This document shows, piece by piece, positions 1-20,400 of a DNA stretch of 64,000 bases; the stretch's first letter is position 1, and each line of letters starts with the position of its first letter. Source of the DNA: Rhynchonema sp. JSB1_4 (lineage: Eukaryota > Nematoda > Chromadorea > Monhysterida > Xyalidae). The stretch lies in the NCBI GenBank assembly GCA_030248065.1, contig JASAMV010002977.1, positions 24,346 to 88,345 on the forward strand. The letters are read 5' to 3'. A program made the translations under genes and the position numbers. Below the pieces are notes generated by a model. It was not told where the DNA came from. It did no database searches and was given only the letters and a program-made list of their open reading frames with translations.

Positions 1-112
1 ACAAGCGCTAAATGTTTCTCCAGACACATAAAAGAAACTCCCCGAAAGGAATAGATAATTCATAACGGAGTTGAAATTCAATACGGAATATCAAAAAAAT
101 CCGGATGGCAAC

Positions 113-8209
<8,097 letters not shown>

Positions 8210-11200
8210 TTTGTTAAATATTGAGCAGTTTGTCTGATAATTTTATTATTAAGAGTTGAAAGTGTGGATTTTAAATGGGATGAAAGTCGGCGACTGAGCG
8301 TACGGCATGTGTTCGGTGGCAGTACGAAGTGATGCAAGCAGGTAAACAATGGGTGTGCAATTGAATTTGCCAAAAAACAATTGTTGGTGGCGGAAATACT
8401 GATTTAATAAATAATAATGCCGATTTCACATTATGAACATGAGCGTTGATTAGGGTTTCAGCAGTCCAGCCAATGGGCTGTGGACGGTGTAGCAGATGTA
8501 CCACCCACCACAGCGTTGTTGGTTAGAATCTGAAACAATCAGCTCGTGGTTTCGGTTAAGATTTTGCTGGAACGTATATGCACCTTGCAATACACACAGA
8601 ATGAAATACAAATATGGTGAAAGCTGCAGGAGTTCGGCAGGCGCAGACTACACACATTAATCATAATAGCGCACGTGCGATGGAACAAAAATGAGAATGT
8701 TTATATTTAGATTGCAGTGAAAGCGTATAGGCATTCACTTTCACATGTATGGGTTTTAGTCGACGATACAACATGGTCACAATGTATATACATGCGCAGT
8801 TATTCGACATGTAGCAATACCGCAAATGATCCACACGTGGAAGGTCAAAAATGCGTTGATCACCACACACCATGGATGTGTAGATATGCAAGCAGTCATT
8901 AAATATCAGGCGTTCACGACATGGCCAGATTATACATGGCCGGTGCAAACGGTGGCAAAACACTGAAAATGGTAAAAAAACGTGTGTGTATGCATAATGC
9001 ATCCAGCGGTTGTACCAGTCGGTATACTTGCACACGTAGGCATGTACCAACGTTCGACACGGCTTTGCAGTCACACAAGTTGTACATACAGTTTCATCGC
9101 GCAACAACAAACGACTAAGCGCATATGTGCGCACTTACTGCGTGGCTTGGTCGAGGCTGTCGCGCACATCGTCCGCACGTGTCATCAGTGTGTGTGTATG
9201 TGTGTATTTCGCACTCTTACACCACCACACCAGCGAAACAACGCGACGACAAACTAGCGGAATTATAAAATCGACCTATAACGTATTACCGATCACTGCG
9301 CGGGCTAGATACGAGACGAGAGTTAACCGCTGAAAATCGCTTCACAATTTGGTGTTGGAGGTCTCGCGATGCGCGCACGCGTGTGTGACAATTGTGAGAC
9401 GCAAACGCATTCAACATTGAACAAAGTAAAGTGTTACAGTCGTTTAACAATAAACAAAGTTGACAATGAACAGTTGAGTTGAGTTAGGCGCACGACATTG
9501 TGCAAAGCGTGGGACCTAACGGGCATAATTGGTTGAGGTCGAAAAGAATAACCCCATTCAAAGCCAAAAAGCTTTTCCATTCTCAGCCATTAACATGGAA
9601 CAGCTCTTATTTATGGTAGTCACTCAAAGAAGTAGAATCCAGTTTCATAAGTGCATCAGCAATAAACTGCGTTAAATGGCCGCTTTCTGGTATGTAATGC
9701 TGGTTTCAAAATTCAGTCGAAAAGCAAAAGGTACCTAAAAAGACAAATGGTTCAGCGCAAGCAAGAGACGAAAGCAGGCGCTAAACGTAACCAAGCGATG
9801 TGACCAGCAAACATGTGCGAATCGGTTGAGGTCGTTGTTTTTTGCAGAACTTGGGTGTTCATTAATAGTGGGCTGAAGCATAAGCAACAGGAACAGCCGA
9901 ACGCACCCTCAATGCATAACTTTAACGTACATTCTGATCGGCGGCTGGCACGAGGCCGTGATGAGCGACCGTCAGGCGGGAAACAACAATAAAGTTGCTG
10001 TCGCTAGCCGGCCGAAAAAAATATGCTGCAACAACATGAACCTGGAAATGGTACACGGCACAACAGCAACAATCGCCAACTCAGCAGCCCGCCCATTATT
10101 GCGCAGCACAATTGTAAATAACAGGTAGGTTAGGCCGGCACGCGAAGTTAGATAATAGGTACACGCGACATAATCTGTTCAACGTTCCCAGCAAGTGACA
10201 TGTAACAAAAAACGTTCCTTGTCCCATAATTACGTTTGCGCAGAATTTAGCGACTCAAATAGCATTAAGTGCAACTGAAGAAAATTGAAAAAGAAACAGG
10301 CTACCACATAAGGAGCAAAAGCAGTGCAAAGTTTACACTAAAAACCGTTCCAGACCCTGCCAATAAAACGACTCTAAGGAAACACTTGCATTCAGTTTCA
10401 AAATAGAAGGATTTACGCAGCTGGTTGTGAGTAAAGCGTGCTGAAGATCGATGAGCTGAACAGAGCAATTTTGGCACTATTTGTTTGAAACACACCGGCC
10501 ATAGAAATAAAGAAAACAGTGAGTTGTGAAAAACTAGCAGCACATTTCTGGTCAAACATTGCTACCTTACCGTATGACAAACATGGGCTCGACACGTAAG
10601 AAATCAATAACCGTAACTGTGGCATCGTGCAGTGCAGGGCACAAACCTTTCAAGAATTTACGCACATCGTAATGAAATTGGTGGTGTCAGTGGGCGTTCA
10701 GAGACCGTCGTAAACTGGAGCACAAATATTAAACTTTAAATTTAACACGTGACGCAAAGAACGTTCAAAACTGAATGCGTTGAATTACAACAGAAGAGCA
10801 TCGAACTCAGTTATGCAGCAGAAACGGGACATGGCTGTTACAACATAAAACATTGTGAGCTACAAACTACAATTCTATTCGGGTGGCACAGACCATAACT
10901 TATCACAACTCAGCATATGTGTTATAGACCACATGCGCATAAGCGAACGGCAATATTGCGGGAAATAACTGACACTGACAGTCAAGCACCGCGGAGCAAC
11001 CGAACGCATCAAACAAAAGTAACAAACAGCAAGCCAGGAGGCGATGAAACCTTGATGGTAGGCAGTAGAATTAGTCATGTCCATTAACATGATGCCGTCA
11101 TGTTCAACAGTACACACAAGACCATCTCGTTTAGAACTGGTTTCGGCTAGTTTGAAGCAACAGCAATCTGTCTCACTGTCAAAAAAATTCACTTGGAAAC

Positions 11201-13449
11201 AACGTTATATCGTGTTCGCATTTAATATTACTTCAGATTGAATATATGCGAGAGATGGGCAAAAAACGAGTGGGCGAAAAGATAACTGAAAGCCGACAGC
11301 CAGACAGCTGCTAAGTGGATCACAATATTTTTCAAAATATCAAGGCAGCACATCAACGGGCACATTTCAGGAGCGATACAAACACAAACGCGTCAAAGCA
11401 GTCAGTGTTTCACACCCACACCACACATCAGCTCAACAGAACAGAGCGGAGTGACTCGACAACGTGTGTGACTGACAACAACTGGTGAAGTATGTGTGTA
11501 CCTGAAATGTACACACGTTGGAAAATGACGCATAACGTCGGGTAATGTGTAAATATGTGTGGCTTGGAAACGAAAATATAAAAAATGAACTGTGGACCAC
11601 GACCGGGCACTCCTTGTGCTGGCAGTGCTGATTCATTCATGCTTGCAGGCAGACACTAAAGCTGAAGAAGGAAACGGGAATTTTACGATCACATATTCAC
11701 TCCTCTTCGTCTTTGGTCTTGTGTTTTGTGCAGGGGGTCTTGACGTGTTTGTGCACGCACGACAAGCTGGCAGCGATAAGCATAACTATCAACACAGCTG
11801 GGTGGCACAAAACTGATAAATAGCCGTTATGAAACGAAAAATAAACACAGCAAAAGGACAAACAGGGCGCACGGCACACTACTTTCATAAAAAGCCCATG
11901 TTACTCGGCTTGCGAGCATTAGCAGAGCAATAGCTTGCGGCCTGATAGTTGTACCAAATTTATTTTAGTGCTCATCATCCATCAAACAAAACGTTGCCTG
12001 AGAAAGGAAATGCAGAGTCAAGATCAGAGTAAAGCCAGTGGACGGCCCGATGAATGATACATTAAAGCGTAATGTGGGGCGCCTAGATGACGAGAACGAG
12101 CAAAAAGGAATAAAAAAATCTCTCAGTCATTTCGCGGCCTGAAAGGCCTGAGCCCAAAATTATGGTAGATTTGGTAATCTGGCAACGAAACAAATGGCTT
12201 GGACATGCATGAAGAAACAAACGTCGTTCTTCACACAACGAATACATGTTAACAAACAAACACGAACGAGTGAGCAATGAGCAGTGAGCGCGATTGAGAT
12301 CTAGATCTGAACATACATAAGAATAAAACATGGCTGCTGTTGTTGTTTGACAGCAGGGCACGCGTCGAGAGCAAATGTCGCGCAGATCTATCTGGTGCAC
12401 GCGCGGATGACGAAAACGAGTAAAGCGCACGCGGGGCAGCAGGCAAGGCAAGGTCGACGGACTCTTGAGAAACAGCAGCTGCGGCGGCAGTAACGTGCAC
12501 ATGCAATTGTTGTGTGGATCAACATAACATGGGCTTCTTGCTGGTGTGGTACGTGTAGCACGTGTGCGCAATGCGCTCATCCAGCCCCGGCCCAGCAACA
12601 GCGATCCCGCAATATCTCACACAACACAATGCACGCGAGAAAAATTGAAGATCCCAAAGACTGGGAGTGTGGATGTCGATCAATCAAATATAACGAGAGG
12701 CGTCAGGCTCCAAATCGGAGTGATAAACACACGACAATGATACGTTGCGTGCGAATGATTATGATGATATGACAAATGGCAGTTTGAAATTGGGGATGAT
12801 TACCACATCAATTCTTAACCGGGGGAGAATAAGGAAAAGACACGCACCACCAATTAGACGGTTTTGCGCGACGTGGATGGCACGAGAACGCGTCACACAA
12901 AAATCATTGCCGAAATTTATGATACTGTCACCTAAATGATTACGTGACGCGGTTGGGCACGTCAGATTTGATTGATCAACACGTGAGAAACCACAGATGA
13001 GAACTGTGGATCATGAAAATTTGTGGCTCAGAGATGACAGTGAATGAAGAACTTCGACTTCAATGAATGAACGAAACAAAGAAACACACGCAACGTTCAA
13101 TTGTCTGAAAATAGAAAAAGACAAAATATAAAATGTAATACGACGGCATTAGGGATTTAGATAAACGTTTTGATGTTGCATGAATAGAAATTGGTCGAAA
13201 TTATGCTAAAATAAGCCTCAAAATGCGTATTTATGTGCATGTGAGAGAAAATTTGAGCGAATTTGACCAGTTTGGCCCATAAAATGGTCATTTTGACACT
13301 AGAATCAATACTTTTTTGACTTGATGGATGACCGGAGCAAGAAAGCTAGCTGGCCAGTTTGGGGGTATGGGTTCGGGAGCAAGAAAGCTACCTAGCAGTT
13401 TGGGGGTATTCCCCCAGCCTCAACTACATCACTGCGCGGCCCATGTATT
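8210..13449. other. Intergenic region upstream of the kinase gene
   Basis: No exon with family resemblance was found on either strand over about 5.2 kb. The sequence is rich in CA/TG runs and short ORFs. It probably contains the promoter and 5' UTR exons of the minus-strand kinase, but I cannot point to a start site. Confidence 0.6.
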
Positions 13450-14703
13450 AAGGCCGCGTACAGATAGAGCTGGTTCTGGTTCTGGTTTTAGTAAAAAAAT
13501 TTCTATGTCCGAAAACCAGAACCAGAGCCAGCTCTATCTGTACGCAAAACTGGAAATATTTCTGGCGCAATTTTTTTTATTCTATGTCAGAGAACCAGAA
13601 ATATCTCCAGCTCTATCTGTACACAAAACTGGAAATATTTCTGGCGCAGTTCGAAACATTTATGTCACTAGGTTATTTGAAGAAAACGTGGTGTGTGTGT
13701 GCTTGCAACATTTTGTTTGATTACAGGGTGTGCCGAAATACCTATACCTGGTATGAATTATTGTTTATGCCGATTTGTGATAAACTTTGGCTAATTGTTT
13801 ATGATCTGTTGTGGGCGCTTTGCCAGCAATCTTCCATCGTTTGCAAACATGTTTTCAGGTATGATGTTTTCAGGTGCCGCAGAATTCTAAACAAGGCCCC
13901 TAATCTGCTGCGCTATCAGAACTAAACTTTCCACTTCGATGTGTTTGTTGATGTTCTCGTCCATGCTGACGAAAGCAGGGACGCCGCTGGAGAATTTTCA
14001 TTAAGGTGTTTGATGTACTTTTTCCAAAAAACTGGTTCAAGCACAATGTGCTCAACGGAAATTCTTATGGTGTAAAAGTCGACCAATCAGCAAATAAACT
14101 CGCATTGTGCTTGAACCGCTTTTTTGGAAAATATGCCTCAAACACCGTAGTGAAAATCCTCCCAGCGGCGTCTCTGCTGTCCTCAGCATGGACGAGAGAG
14201 AACATCAACAAACTGTATCGAAGTGGAGGTTTAGTTCTGATGGCGCAGCAGATTAGGGGCCTTGTTCAGAATTCTCCGGTACCTGAAAACATGTTTGCAA
14301 ACGATCGAAGATTGCTGGCAAAGCGCCCACAAGCAGACCATAAAAAATTAGCCAAATTTTATCACAAATCGAAACAATGACTGCACAAACAATAATTAAT
14401 ACCAGGTGTGTATGTATCGGCACACCCTGTAATCAAAGAAAATGTTGCAAGGACACACACCACGTTTTTTTCATAAATAACCCAGGGACATAAATGTTTA
14501 GAACTGCGCCAGAAATATTTCCAGTTTTGCGTACAGATAGAGCTGGAGATATTTCTGGTTCTCTGACATAGAGTAAAAAATATTGCGCCAGAAATATTTC
14601 CAGTTTTGCGTACAGATAGAGCTGGCTCTGGTTCTGGTTTTCGGACATAGAAATTTTTTTAGTAAAACCAGAACCAGAACCAGCTCTATCTGTACGCGGC
14701 CTT
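13450..14703. mobile_element. 1.25-kb near-palindromic foldback element
   Basis: The left end AAGGCCGCGTACAGATAGAG is matched by its reverse complement at the right end. The arms continue inward to TGGTTCAAGCACAATG (14033-14048), mirrored at 14103-14118, leaving a loop of about 54 bp. The midpoint of the outer ends and of the inner arms is the same (near 14076). Each arm begins with smaller hairpins: the CAGCTCTATCTGTACG unit recurs inverted around a TTTCTATGTCCG spacer, then a second time with AACTGGAAATATTTCTGGCGC. No transposase is visible; short ORFs inside are by-products of the symmetry. Confidence 0.85.
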
Positions 14704-15382
14704 AGCAAGTCCACCACCCCACAACACCGCTGAAAACGGTGCAGTCGTAAAAATGAAGAGATGGCGAAACGAAAGCATGAATTGCGATGACAGATGATTG
14801 AAAACGTAACTGGAAATATTACTTGTAAAATTTGAAAAAAAACTAGAAACTGAGATTCACATAATGTGCCCGATCCGGTCGCTGAAAAAGGAACACTCGC
14901 TCGCCAGCCCCGGATGCAACGAGCGACAGAGGACAGGAAAATGTTTCACGACAGGCAGTTTGGCTTCAGTGCGCTGGTTGTTCCACCGGTTGTCCACCTT
15001 CCACCCCCTTCTTTACCCAGCGTTGGCGATCGTGGGAGTGGGATACTAACATTGACATGCTTGCTGATCGTACGATGTTTGCTGAAAACCGCTGTTTACC
15101 AATCGAATGCGATAAGTATAAATGACGCAAAAACGCACATTCAACGAAAGGTATTCAAAGTTAAGTGAAGGCATTTAGAAGCCACAGGGAGGATAGCAGT
15201 GGACAGTGAAAGCGCGTGAGGTCAACTTTTTATGCACACTAGCAAACGAAAACGGCAACACAAAGAAATGCTATTTCAAGTCGAGCAGTGTACAATGACA
15301 ATTGTTCAGCACGAAAACCCGCAATGACAAAATACACAAATCGAATTTGATGTCTGGCCAAAAAACTTCGGAATTCTCATGT
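14704..15382. other. Spacer downstream of the MRGBP-like gene
   Basis: About 680 bp between the palindromic element and the MRGBP stop codon. It probably includes the MRGBP 3' UTR. No coding exon, repeat or RNA gene was recognised. Confidence 0.6.
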
Positions 15383-16520
15383 TCAACTCCTGCGTGGCTC
15401 CTTCAGCATCGGTGTGGATGAACGTGATGACGCCATTGATGTGTCTCCTAAAAAAGCTTAAAAATCTAAAAAAAATATTTATTGAAGGCTAAAAGACCTG
15501 ACAAGAAGGAATATCTACCGGACTCGCGACGTCTCCTGCCGCGTCGACCGCTGGACGGCGTCGCTTCGGTCACTTTCGATGCCCGAGTGGTCGGTGCTGG
15601 TGGTTCCTGCGACAATAAAATCACAAAAACGTCACAAACATTGCCGACTGGAGCCCTGAAATTGGCAGCAACATGATGCTACCACCTCTCTCGCCTTCAA
15701 CAAATCGCCGAAATCCTCTTCGGGCAGATAGAACTCGATTTGCTGGTTGAACTCTGGCGGCATATATTCGTACGAATCGATGGTGGGCAGGTCGTAAAGT
15801 TGGGACAGCTTGGACCAGATCTGGAATTTAGATCAGGTTAAGGATTCAAAAAGTGTACAGTTATGTGCTCTCTACCCTATTCCTAGCAAGATCGGGAGCC
15901 ACCATTTTCGGGTCACCCTGAAGAATATTCATTATACAGATGGGCGACCAAATAGCATCGGAAGAACATCCATTAATTTCAAGAGATTCGCTATAAAGAG
16001 GGCACACTTCACAAAACACGCCAGCCCAAAGCAACACACCGTTTCACAAGTGGGTCTGAGTGGATACTTTGGCTCATAGACCGAGACCTCCTTCGGCACC
16101 GGAGTGTTCTGTTCGCTTCGAATTTCGCTGGGGTCGACTGATGCTTCTTTCGATGCCTGAAAAAAACGCTTAAAGGGTTTTGAAAAACGGTCATTCAACT
16201 TCCGAGATTTTTTAAAATTTTTCGAATGACAACCTTTTTCTGCAACACATTCGCATAATCATAAGGCGTGAGCACATCCTCAAAGTCAGTGTCCTCATCA
16301 TCGCGCACTTCGTTCATTCGCTGCACCAGACAGATCATTTGGAAATGTTTCGACACACCTACAATTCGCTAGGTAGGTTACTGACATAGGCACTGCTTGA
16401 CAAAACCAAATGAACACAAAACAATAATCTAGAAATTTTACCGGCAGGCTTGTTGGCCAATAGTTTCTTGAAGAGTCTTCTTTCGGATGAAGCGTCCCAG
16501 GTGCGCGCGTTCGGCTTCAT
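15383..16520 (-). CDS. MRGBP: MRGBP/Eaf7-like subunit of the NuA4/TIP60 histone acetyltransferase
   Basis: MRGBP binds MRG15/MRGX and is a nuclear subunit of the TRRAP/TIP60 (NuA4) complex. Exons: 16520-16442, 16358-16234, 16156-16040, 15917-15876, 15820-15686, 15606-15519, 15447-15383; 651 nt in frame, 216 residues against 204 in human. The family core is clear: WDASSERRLFKKLLANKPAG, then SKHFQMICLVQRMNEV, then IWSKLSQLYDLPT and FYLPEEDFGDLLKARE. The C-terminus is basic and Ser-rich (SGRRGRRRR, then LKEPRRS), as in MRGBP. About 67 residues, acidic then basic, are inserted between the HFQM helix and the IWSKL helix. The donor of the third exon is uncertain: the one at 16048 gives a stop after joining, so the phase-0 donor at 16040 was chosen. 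The ATG at 16520 has an in-frame stop 12 nt upstream. Confidence 0.88.
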
Positions 16521-17483
16521 GTTCAATACCTACTGCAATATTCGATTTACTAACCAGTTTTTTCAACTAATATCAATCGAAAACATTCTTCATAAAGTAG
16601 TCAGGCAGCTTCTGCCGCATCGGTGAAAACCGCACAACATCAAACAACAATGAAGATAACGCTTAAGTTTTTATTATTCAAAGCAACTCGGTAAAAGTGC
16701 ACATCGTTACAAATTAGGATCACAACAAGAGCGCAGAACTTGCATTTTGAATAAATACGTCGGAATAGGCACTGATATAAATTAAAGGTTCGTATAACAC
16801 ACGGCACGCAACTGCATTGTGACAATGAAATGACATATAAATATTTATATCTTCCGCTGATTATATTCCCACCTAAAGGCTACAGAACAGTTAGAAACGC
16901 AACATACAGGTAAACAACTACAGTAGTATATAGTATGTAGCTGCTCAGTAAAAGCACAAAACGCCTTTGGAATGTGTCATGAAAGGGGACGGAGCGCTAC
17001 CCCCGCTTAAATAAATACCCTCAAATAAACATAACTTGGTCCAATTATTTGACATTACGAAACCAAACCTAGATCAACAGCTAAAATAGCAAGAACAGCA
17101 ATTATTGAAATTGAAACCAGTAAAAACTGAGCCAGAGCAGAAAGTAGATCACAGTACTTGACGAAATTGTCCATGCAAAGCAGTTCAAATCAGACGGAAG
17201 GATAGTCTTTAGGTTTCACGATGTTTCACTGCAGTACACACGCTTGACCAGCCACTTGGAATGAGTAAGACAATAACGAATAAATAGGTTCACACAACAA
17301 ACAGCTACATATCCAAAAAAGCAGACACAAACTAACCACGAACAATACAATTCAACAGAACACAGAACAAATCTAAACTAGTCGCATCATCAGGAATGCA
17401 TGTACAATTAAAGACGCACGGTGCATTCCATGCGAATGTAATGGCATAGATTTCGATAAATTAACTTGGGTACCACACATCAA
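16521..17483. other. Spacer between the GCC2-like and MRGBP-like genes
   Basis: About 960 bp of AT-rich sequence with no exon that I can support. It should contain the GCC2 3' UTR and the MRGBP promoter, since both genes are transcribed leftwards. Confidence 0.6.
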
Positions 17484-20400
17484 CTAGCTCATGCCCGACC
17501 ATCTATGCAAATACGAGCTCCATCCGCTGCCCCCAGCCTGAGTGCCCTGTTTAATCAGGTTCATTGCTGCCGCCTGGTCCCCGGCCGGTGCACTGGTCGC
17601 GAACTCGGTCAGTTGCTCCATCTCGGACTGGAAGTGGAAGAATGATGAAACATTAGGATCGATTTTTGATCGTTACCACAGTGGATACAGTCAGTATGAG
17701 AGCCTGCAGAAAAGTTATTCGTCAACTGTAAGCTTTGAGCGTTCAAAACAATACAAATGAAGATCACGGTGAATTTCTGTCGGCTGATGTTTCAGACAAG
17801 AATGACGTCCAGTCTTGGATGGCCCGCCGGTAGTGAGTTATCCGTATACACAGTGATAAACAACGATTGACATAAAACACATAAATCCATATCCTGTACA
17901 ACCTGACTTAAACGCAACATTGTCGACAGAACCGGCAACAAGCGAGCTCGTTGATCACTGGCATCCGATGTGACAAACTGAAATAGGTGGACAGAAATAT
18001 ACAAGCTCAATGAAAAAAAAACAAACGTTTTCAAGATAAAATTGTCATAACCACAGCTAGCTTGACGTGACTAAAATCACAAACCTTTACAATCACGTTC
18101 TTCAGATATTCCGAGTTTGCTATGTGCTGTTCACGTTCCTGATTTCGTTCCAATCTCCTGTCAAATAGCGTTACATACAGTATTAATTCACAAAGATTCA
18201 TTCGTTTGAACAAAAAGTACACTGGCCGTTCTTATAGACATCACCGTCACCCATTATGTTCGGGCAAAAGAATGTTTGCTCCATCGGATGCCATGCTAAC
18301 TAGAAGACTAACAACGGCACAATGGGGACTAGAATGACGTTCAAAATATTCACTTACAATATGGACGATGGCCAAGATGATTGCAGACCTCTAATCATTA
18401 AAAAAAGTTCCCCATCCAAACCAAACAAAACAACCATACCTGATTTCCTCCTTCAACACGTGCACCTGTTCATTGGCGAGTGCATTCGCGGCTTCACTGT
18501 CATTCAACAGTTCGGTCAAATGCGCCACGCGTTTCCAGGCTCGATCGCTGGATTCCGCCGAATGACTGGCCTCTGCACCGCCACCCGCGTGTGCTGTCGA
18601 TGTTGATAGAATGCCTGCCATATTGTGGATTTTGTCTCACTAAACTTAGATGCCATCGCCGCACCTAAAAACCAATACTTTCGGGCGTCACTGTGTCAGT
18701 CACTCTGGAAGTTTCCTTTGATAGCCTGGAAGCACAAACTAGTTTTCTATTGCTTCGATGCATTTTGCGCATCATTTTATTAGTTTGTTGGTTTGGTTTA
18801 TGAAGAAGCAGTGGTGTCGTTAGGGGGGGGGGTTGGGGGGTTACCCCCCTGGTATGGGGTATGGGAAATCGGCCGGGGGTATGGGGTATACTTGCGGGCC
18901 GGAAAAAAACCGTTTTTTTCCGGCCCGCAAGAGTACCAAAGTACCAAAAAAGTACCAAAATTGACCATTTTTCGTCCAAAAATGTCAAAAATCGCTTGCT
19001 GCCGCAAGAAAACTCTGTTTTAAGCACTTTCGACCAATTTTTGGCACTTTTAGAAGATTTTTGGGGTCATTTTTTCAAAACCCCACCCTCGGATGGGAAA
19101 TTTTTGACTTTTTAGAGAAATCCCCCCCCTGGTATGGGAAATTTTTGATTTTTGGGGGTATGTATGGGAAATTTCCCGAAAATTGGGCTGGGTATGGGAA
19201 AATTTCGATTTCTCAACGACACCACTGTGAAGAAGGGAAGGAAGACAGCAAACATCATCAATTCCAGGCTCCCTAGTCATGTCAACGTGAAACATCAACT
19301 ATGTACGTTGAACCCAATGCGTCATTGAAAAACAACATGACTGAAAAAGCGGTCGATGTTGCCGGTGTCGACTGAGTGCATGCGTGCAATGAAATCAAAA
19401 CTTTTTGGTGGTTTGACTGTAGTTTATTGTCTTGTGCTCTCTTCAATGACGCAGCAAAAGCCAACCGCCCCAGTCATCAGCTGCCGGCCAACTAACAATA
19501 ACAGAGGGAAAACCGGAATGAAAAAGACGTTAAAAAATCGGGTACGCGCTGTTGATAAGGACAAAATACCTGCATGCGTGAACCGGTTCTTTTCTCAAGC
19601 TTGATAAAATTTTTGTGAACTATTAATTTCTTTGTTGGTTTGGTTTATCTGACGCACCACTTGCGACGAAGTAACGCAGCAAAATCCAAGCATTCTAGTC
19701 ATGTCTACGTGAAACATCAGCAGCCAACCAGCCAATCAAAAACGTGCAAACCGCAATAAAAAATACGATCAAAATATCAAACTCACTAAGACGATCAGCA
19801 TTAACGAGTTCGTCCAGGGGCACAGACTGAGTCGGTGATACCAGATTCGATGACGTGCTGAAAGCAACAAACGAATCGGTTGGTTTGAGAATACACAAAT
19901 AAATAAAAAACCGATGGATAATAAAAATGAATGTGAAGAAAATTTTCGCAACCCCACTGGGCGAACACAACGTCTTAATTTTTATCAAAGTAGACATAAA
20001 TTCACCTGAAATGCCTAAAGTGGCCATGCACAGCAGCGCCGGCATGCGTGCTGATTTCGGGTAGAGGCGTTGAAGTCGGTGGATGGTGTAAAGCTGAAAA
20101 GTTGCAGACGTGTGACGCTCGCAAAGTTGAGCAAGTAAAGTTGAAAAATGAAGTTGAACGATGAGTAAAATGAGTGCTTCAATTAGCAAGACGATACTTT
20201 TTCATGTTTTTGAAAATTTTTGATAACGGACAAATCGTTGCTGCTGCATTGTGATCACGTGAAGACCAAGGTCGTTCTCGTTGGTGAAACATCAGCAGAC
20301 GGTTATGCGTAGACGACATGCACACCGCCGATGTCATCAAAGTTTAAATAAATCAATTCATTGTCACACACACGCGGTATCTTGATTTTTTCACCCAGGG

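Noticed and set aside
8661..12600. Many 60-170 residue open frames on both strands upstream of the kinase
   Set aside because: Overlapping frames of equal quality, rich in His/Thr/Cys from CA/TG-rich DNA, with no family motif or splice pattern.
13328..14717. Several 90-130 residue open frames in the palindromic element
   Set aside because: They mirror each other on opposite strands because of the symmetry, have no known domain and end within the arms.
16040..16048. Donor at 16048 for MRGBP exon 3
   Set aside because: Joining it to the next supported exon (15917-15876) gives an immediate stop; the phase-0 donor at 16040 keeps the frame.
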